In this document: positions 22,073 through 33,493 of the stretch, piece by piece
Layout of the letters: each line of letters starts with the position of its first letter
How positions within the stretch are numbered: position 1 is the stretch's first letter
Assembly: GCA_038502055.1 (NCBI GenBank)
Contig: JAXRKN010000038.1
Span: 5,456,001-5,520,000 of the forward strand
Source of the DNA: Tanytarsus gracilentus
Lineage: Eukaryota; Arthropoda; Insecta; Diptera; Chironomidae
Direction of reading: 5' to 3'
DNA length: 64,000 nucleotides
Program-made: the position numbers and the translations under genes
The notes under the pieces: generated by a model
Databases searched by the model: none
What the model saw: only the letters and a program-made list of their open reading frames with translations
What the model was told of the DNA's origin: nothing

Positions 22073-25000
22073 AAGAAAGAGAATATTTTTTTAAATAAAA
22101 AAAATTCCAAAAAGAATAAAGTCCAAAAAAATTTAGGTCAAAAACCGATGGATATAAATCATATGTTGATTGCGATTCAACTTAAATCTCAGATCAAATT
22201 GCCACATAATTTCTCAATATATACACAAAATTTACTTCAAAAAAGGAAACGCGACAACGAGATTGGAAAAATCATCGTATGTGGCGTATTAACGCAATTA
22301 TTTCTGCAATATACAACCAATAAAATATATGTTCGTAGACAAAACCTCATAAGAAGCATGCTCAAGTTAACTCACAAAATGATTTGAACGCATTTGGAAG
22401 TTTGAAAAGAGAAACAAGAAAAAAATTATGGTGCTTTCAGTAATGACGAATTGATGTAAAATTAATTCAACGAGATGTTGCAAAAAATTTAAATTTTAAT
22501 TGAGATACGGATTTTACATGGTTGTCAAAATATTCTCATGCTTAATTTAGAAATCATCGAAATTGTAAAAATTAAATAAAATTATTGTGACCATGGCTAA
22601 AAAAGCGGAAATTTTTTTCGGCGTAAATTGCTGTGTAAAATTTAATTTTTTTGGAAATTTATTCTTTTTAAAAAGAAATAAAATTCGCTTCTTTGATAAT
22701 TTTCTTCTTTGCACACTTTTCAGTAAAATTATCAGATAAAAATCGCAATTCTACACGCATGTGCATTATAAATTAATTAACGTAATTAAAGCGAAAATTT
22801 TGGTTGTAAGCAGGCACTTGTATGTCGCGTGATATTTATTTCTCGCTACATTAACATCTTAATTATTGAGAGCTTTTGTAACGATGTAAGACGAGTTGAT
22901 GCAATTTTAATTTTCTCTATTTCGAAAATGTGATTTAATTTTTTACACTTGCCAGAAAAAAAGTTGATATTAAAATTTTTGATGCATTCACGTGAGGTCG
23001 AAATCTATAAAGATCTTTGCTTGCCTATAATTTCAGCATGGCATTCACTTTGAATTGGGTCAGACAATTACAACATTTCCTTTGCATATCCATTTCAAGG
23101 CTCTAATACTTTTTCAGTCAACGCTCTTGTGATGATTTTAATAGTCTTATCCGGTTCATAAACGCGCCGTATTTGTCGACTTTGAACTAAAAGTCAGAAG
23201 CTTAAGTGGTAAGTGAATGTCAATAATAATTTTACTTGCTCTTTTCTCTCATGCTACTTCCTGATTCCACCAAAATTGGATTTTTGTGGCACTTCTCACG
23301 CATTTTCCGTCTTCTTTTGGAATGCAATGTGAAAGAAAAATTTAAACAATTTACTTGGTGATATTTCAATTTTTTCTCTCTTTGCTTGATCAATATGGGC
23401 ACAATGAGATCACAAGAAAATCGAGAGAGGAAAAAATGAAATCTTAATGTAAAAAATTTCGAGCCGTGAGGTCGCTTTTGTTTTGGTTTGTAAATGCTGT
23501 TTTTAATTCAATATTCTATTCATTCGCAAAAGCAAGCGGCGGTTACAAGACCGAAAACAGCCTTGAAACTGCCACACATACAGTGTACGTATTGAAACTT
23601 GCACCGATTTAAATAAAGTTATGCAATTATCAATTAATTTTGGACCTTTATTATGAGAGTTTATATTCTCATAAACGAGAAAAAAAATGCTAAGAGCATT
23701 TATTCTAAAAATCAGATAGGTGTATACATATTTTTTTACAGAGCAATCAAACTCTGCAAATTGGATTTATATTCACATCAATTGATCACGCAATAATAAA
23801 AGTTTTATTTTATGTTCAAAAGGGTTGGACATTTATATATGTTAAATGTTATAATATATGTTGATTACTGATACGTTAAATTTAAAAAATTTTTGGCAAT
23901 TCGAGTTGAGATAAAAATTTTTTAATTTTAAAAATTCACAGCCCTTGAAATATTGAATAAACTCTTACAACTAAGGTTTTTGAGATTCCTAATTAGGGAT
24001 CTCAAAAAATTTATTTGTCAGATTTTTTAATTTTTAAAAATTCGTGTTTAAAAATTTATTTATATCGTTTCCAAGATTAACTATGTAATTATTATTTTTA
24101 TTACATCGAAAGAATCTAAACCGTTCTTACAAATGATTAAACCTCTAATTTTAGTCAAAACTTTATTGTGTTATCTTCGGACCCCGCGGAAAAAAAAATT
24201 AATAATTCAATTAGAAAATGGGGTCGATACTTTAAATACATGAATTCAAAAATCAATGAATAATCCGAGCCAATGAATCTATTTCTTACTCCAAGTGCTA
24301 ATTGAAAGCCCACGTTTGCAAATTTTTTGAAAAATCTTTTTATGGTTGATGATCAATTTGATAAAAAGCATTTTAGTACTCGAGAAAAAATCTTTGTCGA
24401 TTACATAAGAACGCACTTCATATGATCTTGATAATGATGTTAAATAAAATAATTAATCTCTTGAGAATCAACAAATAAAATTGGACATGTGATTTCCGGC
24501 CTCTCTCGTAATTAGCATGTAGTTTTGCGTTCGTGCGTTGACTACTGACTTATGACCACAAAAAGTGTTAAATAAAGCTTTGAATTAGCCCATTTTGGAT
24601 GCATACTTGGCCTTTAATCGTGACGAAATTTTTTTGGGCAAAGAAGTCAACAGACGCTGCTGCTGCTACTACTAAGGCTGAGGTTTGTAATTATTACCAC
24701 GAATTCATTTACCAAAAATTCAAGTACACTCACAGCTTTCGGCTGATTGTTTGTTTGCTACTTTAAATTCATCTAAAATGAATTGGTTTTAAGACGCTAA
24801 CTGATTGCACGATTTTTTGTGGGGTTAAAATTAAATTTTTGCACGATTTAAGAAATAATTTGCATTCTACTAGCAGAAAGAGGAAGTTATTGGGTGGGCT
24901 TGTAATAACAATAATCAATCGTTATGATGACAGATATAAAGCGCGAACAACATAAATTTTTAAATGATTGATGGTCAAGTTCGCAATAAATGGCAAATTT

Positions 25001-28000
25001 GAATTCATCACAACTCTATTAAAATTATGCAAATTAATATTTATTGTAAAATTTCTGATGGACTTTTTACGATGCAGTTTTTATAATCCTGCAAACACAT
25101 GGTCTTTCTTTCATGAGAGCAACAGGTTCTTTCATCTGCCACACACAACTCACATCCAAGTTTAATTAAGTCCGTTTCCTCGATAACTTTTAATTTGTTG
25201 TTTAAAACCTCACGCCGATTAATGACTATCTCACTGGTCTATAAATTTCAAATAAACATTTTATATGCGAATTTCGATTAATATTGCGAAATGAAATTTT
25301 GTCATTGCTTTAAATGACATCTCACCATGGGTCTGATTCGCTCTCTTGTCTTGACATTATTAAGTGATTATATTTTATTCATAAAATTGGTGTACCATAA
25401 AATTGTCCGCAGGCAAAATTGCTCTCTTTTGCAAATTACTTAAGTGCTAAAAGAAATTTTTATCACCACCTGCGTAATGTCGACTTAATTGACAGTCAAT
25501 TTGAGAAAATCGGCGTTGATAAGTTCAATCAAATTTCACTTTACAAATTACTGTTCAAAAAAATATAAAACGTTTTTTTAAACGATATTATTAATTTAAA
25601 TAATTACAACTTAAATTCGATTCTGAGACCATTCTCTTTTTTTTTCGTTGCATAATCTCTCAAGATTTTCAAGTGAGCTTAGAGTGTAAACAAATTTGCA
25701 CGCAACATGTGAGCGTGATCAATTAAATTCTGCACTCGCCGCAAGTTGCACGGTCTATTTAAAGCTATTAATCATAAAAAATTGTATCTCTACCGCTGCC
25801 GACGTTTCTCATTATATTTAGTGTGTGAAAATTCAATCAATTTAATTTGAAAATGTGAATAACCCCATCATAAACCTTTTGTTAATTTTTTTATATAGTT
25901 CGATCATTTCTTTTGAGATAAGAAAGTTTTCTCTCCTCTTCCGACAGCACAATTGCACGATGATGATTAATTTTTACCGCAGCTCTTTTAACAATGTGTC
26001 ACATGATTATTCACGCTCATGCTAGCGAATTCGCAAGAAGTGCTTAAATTACGCAATATAATTTTTTTTGTGGTAATTTGTTAAAAAACCACAGTGTATG
26101 AGTAAAGAGATCCCTCAAAAGTGTTGCTCATTCAATGAAATTTCATCCTCATCGCCGCCGCGACGTGAGCTGTTGAAGAAAATTAATAAAAATCATAAAC
26201 TCATTAACACGCAGCAGATCAAATTGCAAAAGTCTCTTTATTTTTTGCGCCTCAATTTTCAACACATAAAAACATCAGTCGGAGACACCGCAGAATTACT
26301 CATGCTAATTTCATTAAAAAGAAAAAAAAAACTATTTTACATCAATCCATATCACATGCTCATTTGCAAACACAATTGAGCAATATGTCCATATTTTGTA
26401 TGGCAATAAATCCTCCTTGGCTCTCACGACGAGATTTGTCATTGATGCCGATGACAACTATGATGATGTGCTGTTAAGGTGATGATCGAGCAATCAGGTA
26501 GATTAGAGAAAGGCACAAACAGGTGGTTCAGATGATCAAAAGTAGATATTTCCAACTCATTAAATCTGAATGTAACTATTTCAAAAGATCATGAGCTAAC
26601 TCAACATGGTAGTGGTGCTGATTGTAGATTTTTTCCACCATGCCTTAGAAGAAAAAAAGACCCCCATTTGATATTGGTAAACATTTATTTTTTTTTAGAT
26701 TTCTTAATTCAAATTTTGTCGGTAATTTATTATGATTCGAAAAAAACATTCATGCTTAATATACAATTGAAATAAATGAGTAGAATAAATAAAAGAATTT
26801 AGGATTTTAGTTTTTAAAAATTGAGAAAACTTACATAAGCTAATTTCTTGATAGTAATTAAAGGAAAAATCAAAGAAGCTTCCGACAGCGAGAAAGTTTT
26901 ATTGTGCGACTTTAATCACAATAACTTTCATAATTAATCTCTTTGCAGGCCCTTTAATTAAATAATTGTCAGCGTCACTCTTTCTCATATGAATGGCTTT
27001 AAATATTCATTTTTTTGCAGTAAAATCTCACTGCAGTGCTGAGAAATGTCTTCTTCTTTTCCCTTGTATATTTTACTCTGACCACCTCGTGCGTTTTTCG
27101 ACACAGGTTAAAGCTGGAACGAAATCATTAAATTCGGCACATTGCTCAACAAGCATGCAAAGTTAAAAATCTCCACACGAATTGTGTCGACTATAAAAGG
27201 GAACCCATAAATAATGTTTAAGTACACACCATCACCGACGCCTCTTTGCTCGTCTAATTATACACTTCAATTGAAGCTCATTTGAATCCATTGTTTCTAA
27301 CGAAGTGATGCAACTGAAAAAAAGATTTGATAATATTTTTTTTAAATTGGCGTCTATTTATTTTTCCCTCTAATTGTCTCTCACTTGATCTCGTGCGAAG
27401 TCTGCTTAAAATTGTATCTTTTCGTGTCGCGTTGCCACTGCGATAGCTATGTGCAATGCAAACATTTTAATTATGTAGCTATGATATTATTATTGTGTGA
27501 ATTGATTTTGCTTTTCTTTAGCAACTTTTGGATAAGACACGCTGCATAGTTTTATGTAAGTAAGCATAATTGATCGTTAGCTCAAAAAAAACTTTTTTCT
27601 TTCTTCTGTCTTCACTTGCATATTGTGCTTCAGGTGCGCTACTGCGCTAAGCTGTCTAATTAAGAGACATACTGAGATATTTAACGATGAATTATCGCAA
27701 TATGAAGCCATGAAGCGTTAAATTAGTGCATTTTTTGTTCCATAGACGAGCGAACGCTCTCTCAAGATGAAATAGATTTGCGACTTGTGTTAATTGAGCA
27801 CTGTATGAGCTTGCAACTCTATAAGCCTGTATTCTTTTACAGACTCCTTAGGAAATCATCAAATGTGGTTCATAATCGAAACCCCATAATTAAATTTATC
27901 CGTAATAAAAACACCAGTCGAGCATTCCATCAAGAGAAAAATTAAAATTCTCTCACATTCGCATAGCATTTTTACCCAGTTTTGTGTAAATTGAATTTCG

Positions 28001-30462
28001 CAAACGAAAAAAAAAGATTTTTCTCTCGATATTATTGGTTGATCGTTGCATAATTTTTGTTTCACTATGCCCCATTCCAGTTTGTTTTATTTCAATTCAA
28101 TTCTGACTTTAGCTTTTAGTTCTTCAATGAAATTTTGATAAAAAAAGCTCGCCGCGACAGCTGTGAGAAATTTGCATAATATATGTGTACACTTAGAATT
28201 TTTTTCACATTAATATTCTTTTCGAGTTGAGTCACGGTCAAGTGCTGTAAAGCTCGCAACTCATTAAACGTATAAGCTAAGGGAACAAGTGATATCGATT
28301 TGTGTCTACATAAATCCATTCTCTCTCGAATTATCGCTCTATAGCCGTGTAAATATACGCCGGCCTTGAGGTTTGATATGATCTCACGTATAAGTTTTAT
28401 TTATTTCAATCAGATCTCTAAAGCCACTACCGTTGTTGACGTCTATAAAGCATTTCAAAAATAAAGCTTTTGTATGCGGTGTGTTAATTCTTATATGAGT
28501 GAGATTAACTCTATAAAATTATTTTTATGGCACCCTAGCGTGCCTGATGCCACTTTTTTTTCGTCATCACCAATAAACTTTTCAATCTTTTTCGCACCAC
28601 TTACAACTTTTTCTTCTATGGGTCATCATAAAATCCAATTACCGCTCAATCGTGATCTTCTTTTGTGATTTAAATGAATTTAGTGGATTATAAAAAAAAA
28701 TATTGTGGAAACTGGGTCGTTCAGCGCATTTTTACAATTTAGTATCATAAACATCTCGCATTTTTTTTAATTTTACATTAAAAATTAAAACTTCAATCAA
28801 AATAATAAATTAATCGCATGGTGAAAGACATGTGATGAGGACGTGCGGCGATGATGCTATAGAATATAATCTACTTGATGAAGAAGTCAATAAACCGCTT
28901 TTTTCATCTCCTCTGAGACATTTAACGCCGAAATACTACTCCACATTATGGCAGAGAGCTCACAAACATTTTTGCTTAAGACATCCGTCGAATCCACTGT
29001 CGTCGTATAAAAATGACTTTACAAAAAATACCGTAAATAAACAATCCGATATTTTTTTGTGTATCAAGGTCGTCTAGCCTTCTTTCTTTCTCTGATACAC
29101 ACAAGTGTAAACGGCTTCTTAAATTATTGATCATCCATCACTATATCGCAACTTAATTAATTTAAATGAGCGCTAAATAGCCAATGAGGACGAGATGATG
29201 AATAAAACACATGTAAAATGAGGAATTCTGCCGCTCACCGGATTACAGTGGTCACCATAAAAATTCTTTTGGTGGTACATCGAGGTGCCAACGAGCCGTT
29301 AACAGAGAGACACAAAACACTTCATAAATAGTTAGATACAAATAATTTTGATATTCCATGCATAATCTGCTTTTTTGTCTTTAGCCCATCACCATTTTCA
29401 GCTCGAAGAAGCTTTTTGTCAAGTACTAAAAAATTAAGCACTGCGAATGTTAAATATGAATTACAATGGTCACACAAAAATGAGATATCTCTTCATTTCA
29501 TGACCATTTTTATGAGAGTTGGAAAAAATAACAAGGTTTCTGTGAACTTAACAGTTTATTAGTATGCAACTGCCGTTGTCGTTTAGGTTAATTTTAAAAC
29601 ATAATCTTAAAAGAGAGAAAAAAATCATTAACGGGAAAAATACACGCGGCAACTTGAATACGGTCATTCTCCATAAATGTCGCAATTGAATCATCATTCG
29701 AGATGATTTAATGGCGGCGATAAAGCAGCTAGATGAAACAGTTAAAAAAATGAGTTTTGCATAATTTTCGTAAACTTAAATCTATCACGCTGCAGCACAA
29801 AATATTGTGGGTCATTATCATATATTTATTTAGTGCCATTCCTCCACACACGATATCCCTCGCCGGTGATTTTGAATGACATAAATTTCGACATTTTTAT
29901 GCATATTCATTGTTGTCCGTGGACACTAAGCTATACGTGAGTGATATACATCGATGCATCACGCATTTAAACTCTCATACACGACTCACCAATAAATTTT
30001 CATTCGAGATTCGGCAGCCGATTGTTTTGAATATATTTCATAGTAAAACACACAAATAGGCAGTATCACTAAATTTCACAAGAGGATGCCTTATCACCTG
30101 CTGGGGAACAAATTTGAAGAAATCATGAATAAACAAAATTTAATTATCGATCGAGTTTGACATTTTCATCTCAGAGGCGCAAGATGAAAGTTTTTAGTGG
30201 GCATATTTTAATTAGTGATAACCGAAATTATTAAAGTGTCAATTCCATCAACTCTCATCATTAGTTTTTGTGAAAATATCACAAATTTCAAATCTCTTAT
30301 TTAACATCGACGCAATTTGTTTTTAAAGAAAATTTAATGAGTGCGTTAACTTTACACTCTCATCTAGAGGCAAAATATTTTTATAGCTCATAAATCATTA
30401 TGTGAAGATGATCGCAATTTTAAAGAGTGCGCAACACTTATTTTCTAAATGTGCCTTCAATC
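22073..30462. other. Long intergenic region, no gene seen
   Basis: About 8.4 kb of AT-rich DNA between the NACHT gene and a foldback transposon. The open frames in it (22070-22387, 24968-25165, 26098-26379, 27859-28065, 28474-28668, 28832-29077) lack motifs and coding composition and have no splice partners I could support. One near-perfect palindrome at 23977-24008 is annotated separately. Enhancers for distant genes are possible but not visible by eye. Confidence 0.5.
23977..24008. repeat. 32-bp near-perfect palindrome
   Basis: TTTTTGAGAT, then a palindromic core CCTAATTAGG with one mismatched pair, then ATCTCAAAAA. The centre contains TAATTA, the core recognised by many homeodomain proteins, so the site could bind a dimer. 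It could equally be chance in AT-rich DNA. Confidence 0.45.
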
Positions 30463-32345
30463 GCACAGTGTTCGGAAAAAATGAAATTTTGGCCAAAATT
30501 CTGAAAGTTAACTTTTCTTATAGATTTTGGGCCCAGGAACTCGGGAAAAATAGCTAAAATTTTTTTTGACCAACCAGTGCCTCTCTAGAGGTACCTTAAA
30601 TTTTACACCTTTGAGGGGCCATAACTACCTCAAAAATGAATATTTTTTTAATCTGTTTTCGGATTCGAGTAGCTTTTACTAAGAACTACAATATTTATAT
30701 AATAACTTGACCACTCTGGCATACCATGCGACCTGTAGGATAAAAAGTCCTTAATGACCCGTCAAGGCAGAAAACATGTACAATGTTTAAAAAAAAATTT
30801 TTTCGCCTAAAATATTCCTTGTTGAAAATCAGTAAAAAAAATTATAATCTGGGACCGTACACTAGTACAAAGTTTTCGAGCTAGAGCACTTTGAAGATTT
30901 TCAATATATATTTTCAATTTTCACTTTTTTGTACCTAGCTTTTTTTTAAATGCATCTTTTCCAAATCTGTTTTCGGTGTTTAATAGTAATTAATAAGAGC
31001 TTTATTTTTGTATATCAACCTTTAAACTTTAGTCCTCAGTTGGTCCAAAAATTCCAAAAATCGTTAATTTTTAAATCTCATAAATCAAAAAACCCTCAAA
31101 AAAAGTATGATGTACAAATTTTAAAAAATAAAACTTTTGTTTAAAGTATTCCTTGTTGAAAACTGAGTTAAAAAAATACAACTTGGTTCCGTACACCAAT
31201 ACAAAGTTTTCGAGCTAGAGCACTTTAAAGATTTTCAATATTAATTTTTTTAAACAACAATTCATTTTATATCCAGAATTTGAAGATTCCGATGACAATA
31301 ATGACGTTAAAGTAATTAATGAAGATGAAAAACAAGATTTTGACATTTTGGAAGAAATGAACCGCTTGAGAATTATTTTTTAGGCGAAAAATTGATTTTG
31401 GATTATAGTGTGTAAAAAAAATCAAAAATTTAACCTTGACAGTCAAATTTTCTAAAGTATGATTTTTTTTTATCATTTTCTTGTAAACTGGATTTAATTA
31501 GAAATTGACTAAAAACAAAAAATCCAATTTAAAAAAATTTGCATGAGAAAAGTGAAAAAAAATTAGTATTGAAAATCTTTAAAGTGCTCTAGCTCGAAAA
31601 CTTTGTATTGGTGTACGGAACCAAGTTGTACTTTTTTAACTCAGTTTTCAACAAGGAATACTTTAAACAAAAGTTTTATTTTTTAAAATTTGTACATCAT
31701 ACTTTTTTTGAGGGTTTTTTGATTTATGAGATTTAAAAATTAACGATTTTTGGAATTTTTGGGACCAATTGAGGACTAAAGTTTAAAGGTTGATATACTA
31801 AAATAAAGCTCTTATTAATTACTATTAACAACCGAAAACAGATTTGGAAAAGATGCATTTAAAAAAAAGCTAGGTACAAAAAAGTGAAAATTGAAAATAT
31901 ATATTGAAAATCTTCAAAGTGCTCTAGCTCGAAAACTTTGTACTAGTGTACGGTCCCAGATTATAATTTTTTTTACTGATTTTCAACAAGGAATATTTTA
32001 GGCGAAAAAATTTTTTTTTAAACATTGTACATGTTTTCTGCCTTGACGGGTCATTAAGGACTTTTTATCCTACAGGTCGCATGGTATGCCAGAGTGGTCA
32101 AGTTATTATATAAATATTGTAGTTCTTAGTAAAAGCTACTCGAATCCGAAAACAGATTAAAAAAATATTCATTTTTGAGGTAGTTATGGCCCCTCAAAGG
32201 TGTAAAATTTAAGGTACCTCTAGAGAGGCACTGGTTGGTCAAAAAAAATTTTAGCTATTTTTCCCGAGTTTCTGGGCCCAAAATCTATAAGAAAAGTTAA
32301 CTTTCAGAATTTTGGCCAAAATTTCATTTTTTCCGAACACTGTGC
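30463..32345. mobile_element. Foldback (long inverted repeat) DNA transposon, non-autonomous
   Basis: An 1883-bp element made of two arms of about 784 bp (30463-31246 and 31562-32345) that are nearly exact reverse complements, around a unique core of about 315 bp. The outer end reads GCACAGTGTTCGGAAAAAAT on both strands; in the outer 90 bases I count a single difference. A 4-base direct repeat AATC flanks it (30459-30462 and 32346-32349), consistent with a target duplication. Each arm holds two related modules about 334 bp apart, sharing CTGTTTTCGG, TATTCCTTGTTGAAAA and CAAAGTTTTCGAGCTAGAGC. No transposase is present, so it would need help from another element. The high arm identity suggests recent insertion or arm homogenisation. 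Superfamily is uncertain. Confidence 0.85.
31219..31383 (+). pseudogene. Exon-like coding fragment in the core of the foldback element
   Basis: The unique core contains an open frame without a start, from about 31219 to the TAG at 31381-31383. Its last 34 codons begin FEDSDDNNDVKV and end MNRLRIIF, an acidic, protein-like composition unlike the surrounding AT-rich arms. An acceptor-like TATATCCAG ends just before it at 31276. It may be the last exon of a transposase or of a host gene captured by the element. No start codon, so it is unlikely to be translated alone. Confidence 0.4.
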
Positions 32346-33493
32346 AATCCTTAAATGGTCAAATTGATTAAGCGAAAAAATGTACGAAAAATAATTGATC
32401 ATTAAAATTTCCACTCTAATTTTTTTTAATTTTAAAAAATACTCTATTTTTAACTTTACATATTTTTTATTAAATAAATCAACTCTATATAAAAATATTT
32501 TCGCTTTATATAAAATTAACGTGTATAGCCAGAAAAAAATTCAAACCATGCTTCTAACATATTCTTATTAGAATTTTTCCCGCGTTGTTTTATAATCCGA
32601 ACTCATAAGTCGAACACATAGTAAACAAGATTTTTATATTCCGGTTTGTTTGTGTCGCTCCATTGATTTTTTTTCAATACTTGAATGAAAAATGCAGAAA
32701 CAAGCTGAATTATGTGCCTGAAGTGAAAATTAAGTGTGCCTATTATCCATAAGATTTTCAAAATATCTATAATTGACGCTGGAAATTGCTGAAACATTAA
32801 AATTTAATTGAGTTCAAAGTAAGTGGTTTTTTACAAAAAGTATTTTTTATTAAAAAATTTATTAACGAAAAAAGATGAATATTTACAAAAAACATAAATG
32901 GATTAATGGATTCGCGATTTGAATTCGCCAAAAAGTAATTTATTTAACTACAAAAAAATATTGCATTGGTGAAGACGCCAATTTTTGCTTTTTTAATGTG
33001 ATGGTTTTTGTTTGTTTGTTTGTTTGTGCATTATATGGATCGCTTGAGTTTGTGGATTCTTTGATCGCTGGATGAAAATATATATTTACAAAAGCTATAC
33101 ACTCAGTCATTAGTCGTCAATAAACGAGATGGCTAATTTTTTGTTTAGAATTTACAACAAATTATGCTTCCATAATAATTATTATTCTGGATTTTTGAGA
33201 GACAAATTTTAAACTTAAAATAACTTACAATTTCAAAAAAAGAGGAGGGATGAATGACACTATGGTATGAAAGGATGCCAAAAGGAAAATAAAGTGCTAC
33301 TTTGGGCTTGTGAAATCACTTTTGAATTAGTGATGAAATGTGTATGAATAATGGAGGGATTTTTTTCTTCTTTCGCTCGATAAAAAAGTGAATAAATAAT
33401 TTTGGACATCGAAACAAAAAAAAATGTTGTGAAAAGAAAAATTTGAATCTCTGTCATATTGTCCTTGACAATCATATGGAAGCTACTTTAAAT
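32346..33493. other. Intergenic stretch, including the 3' flank of FRP1
   Basis: No supported coding sequence. Contains a short TTTG simple repeat at about 33007-33026. The part next to 33493 is probably the 3' untranslated region of the fibrinogen-related gene on the minus strand. Confidence 0.5.

Noticed and set aside
22070..22387. Possible small gene next to the right flanking repeat
   Set aside because: Lys/Asn-rich, no true ATG at the beginning of the frame, no motif; composition as expected for AT-rich non-coding DNA.
31267..31476. Minus-strand open frame in the foldback core
   Set aside because: Antisense to the more protein-like plus-strand frame; Phe/Lys/Asn-rich, as for chance AT-rich frames.
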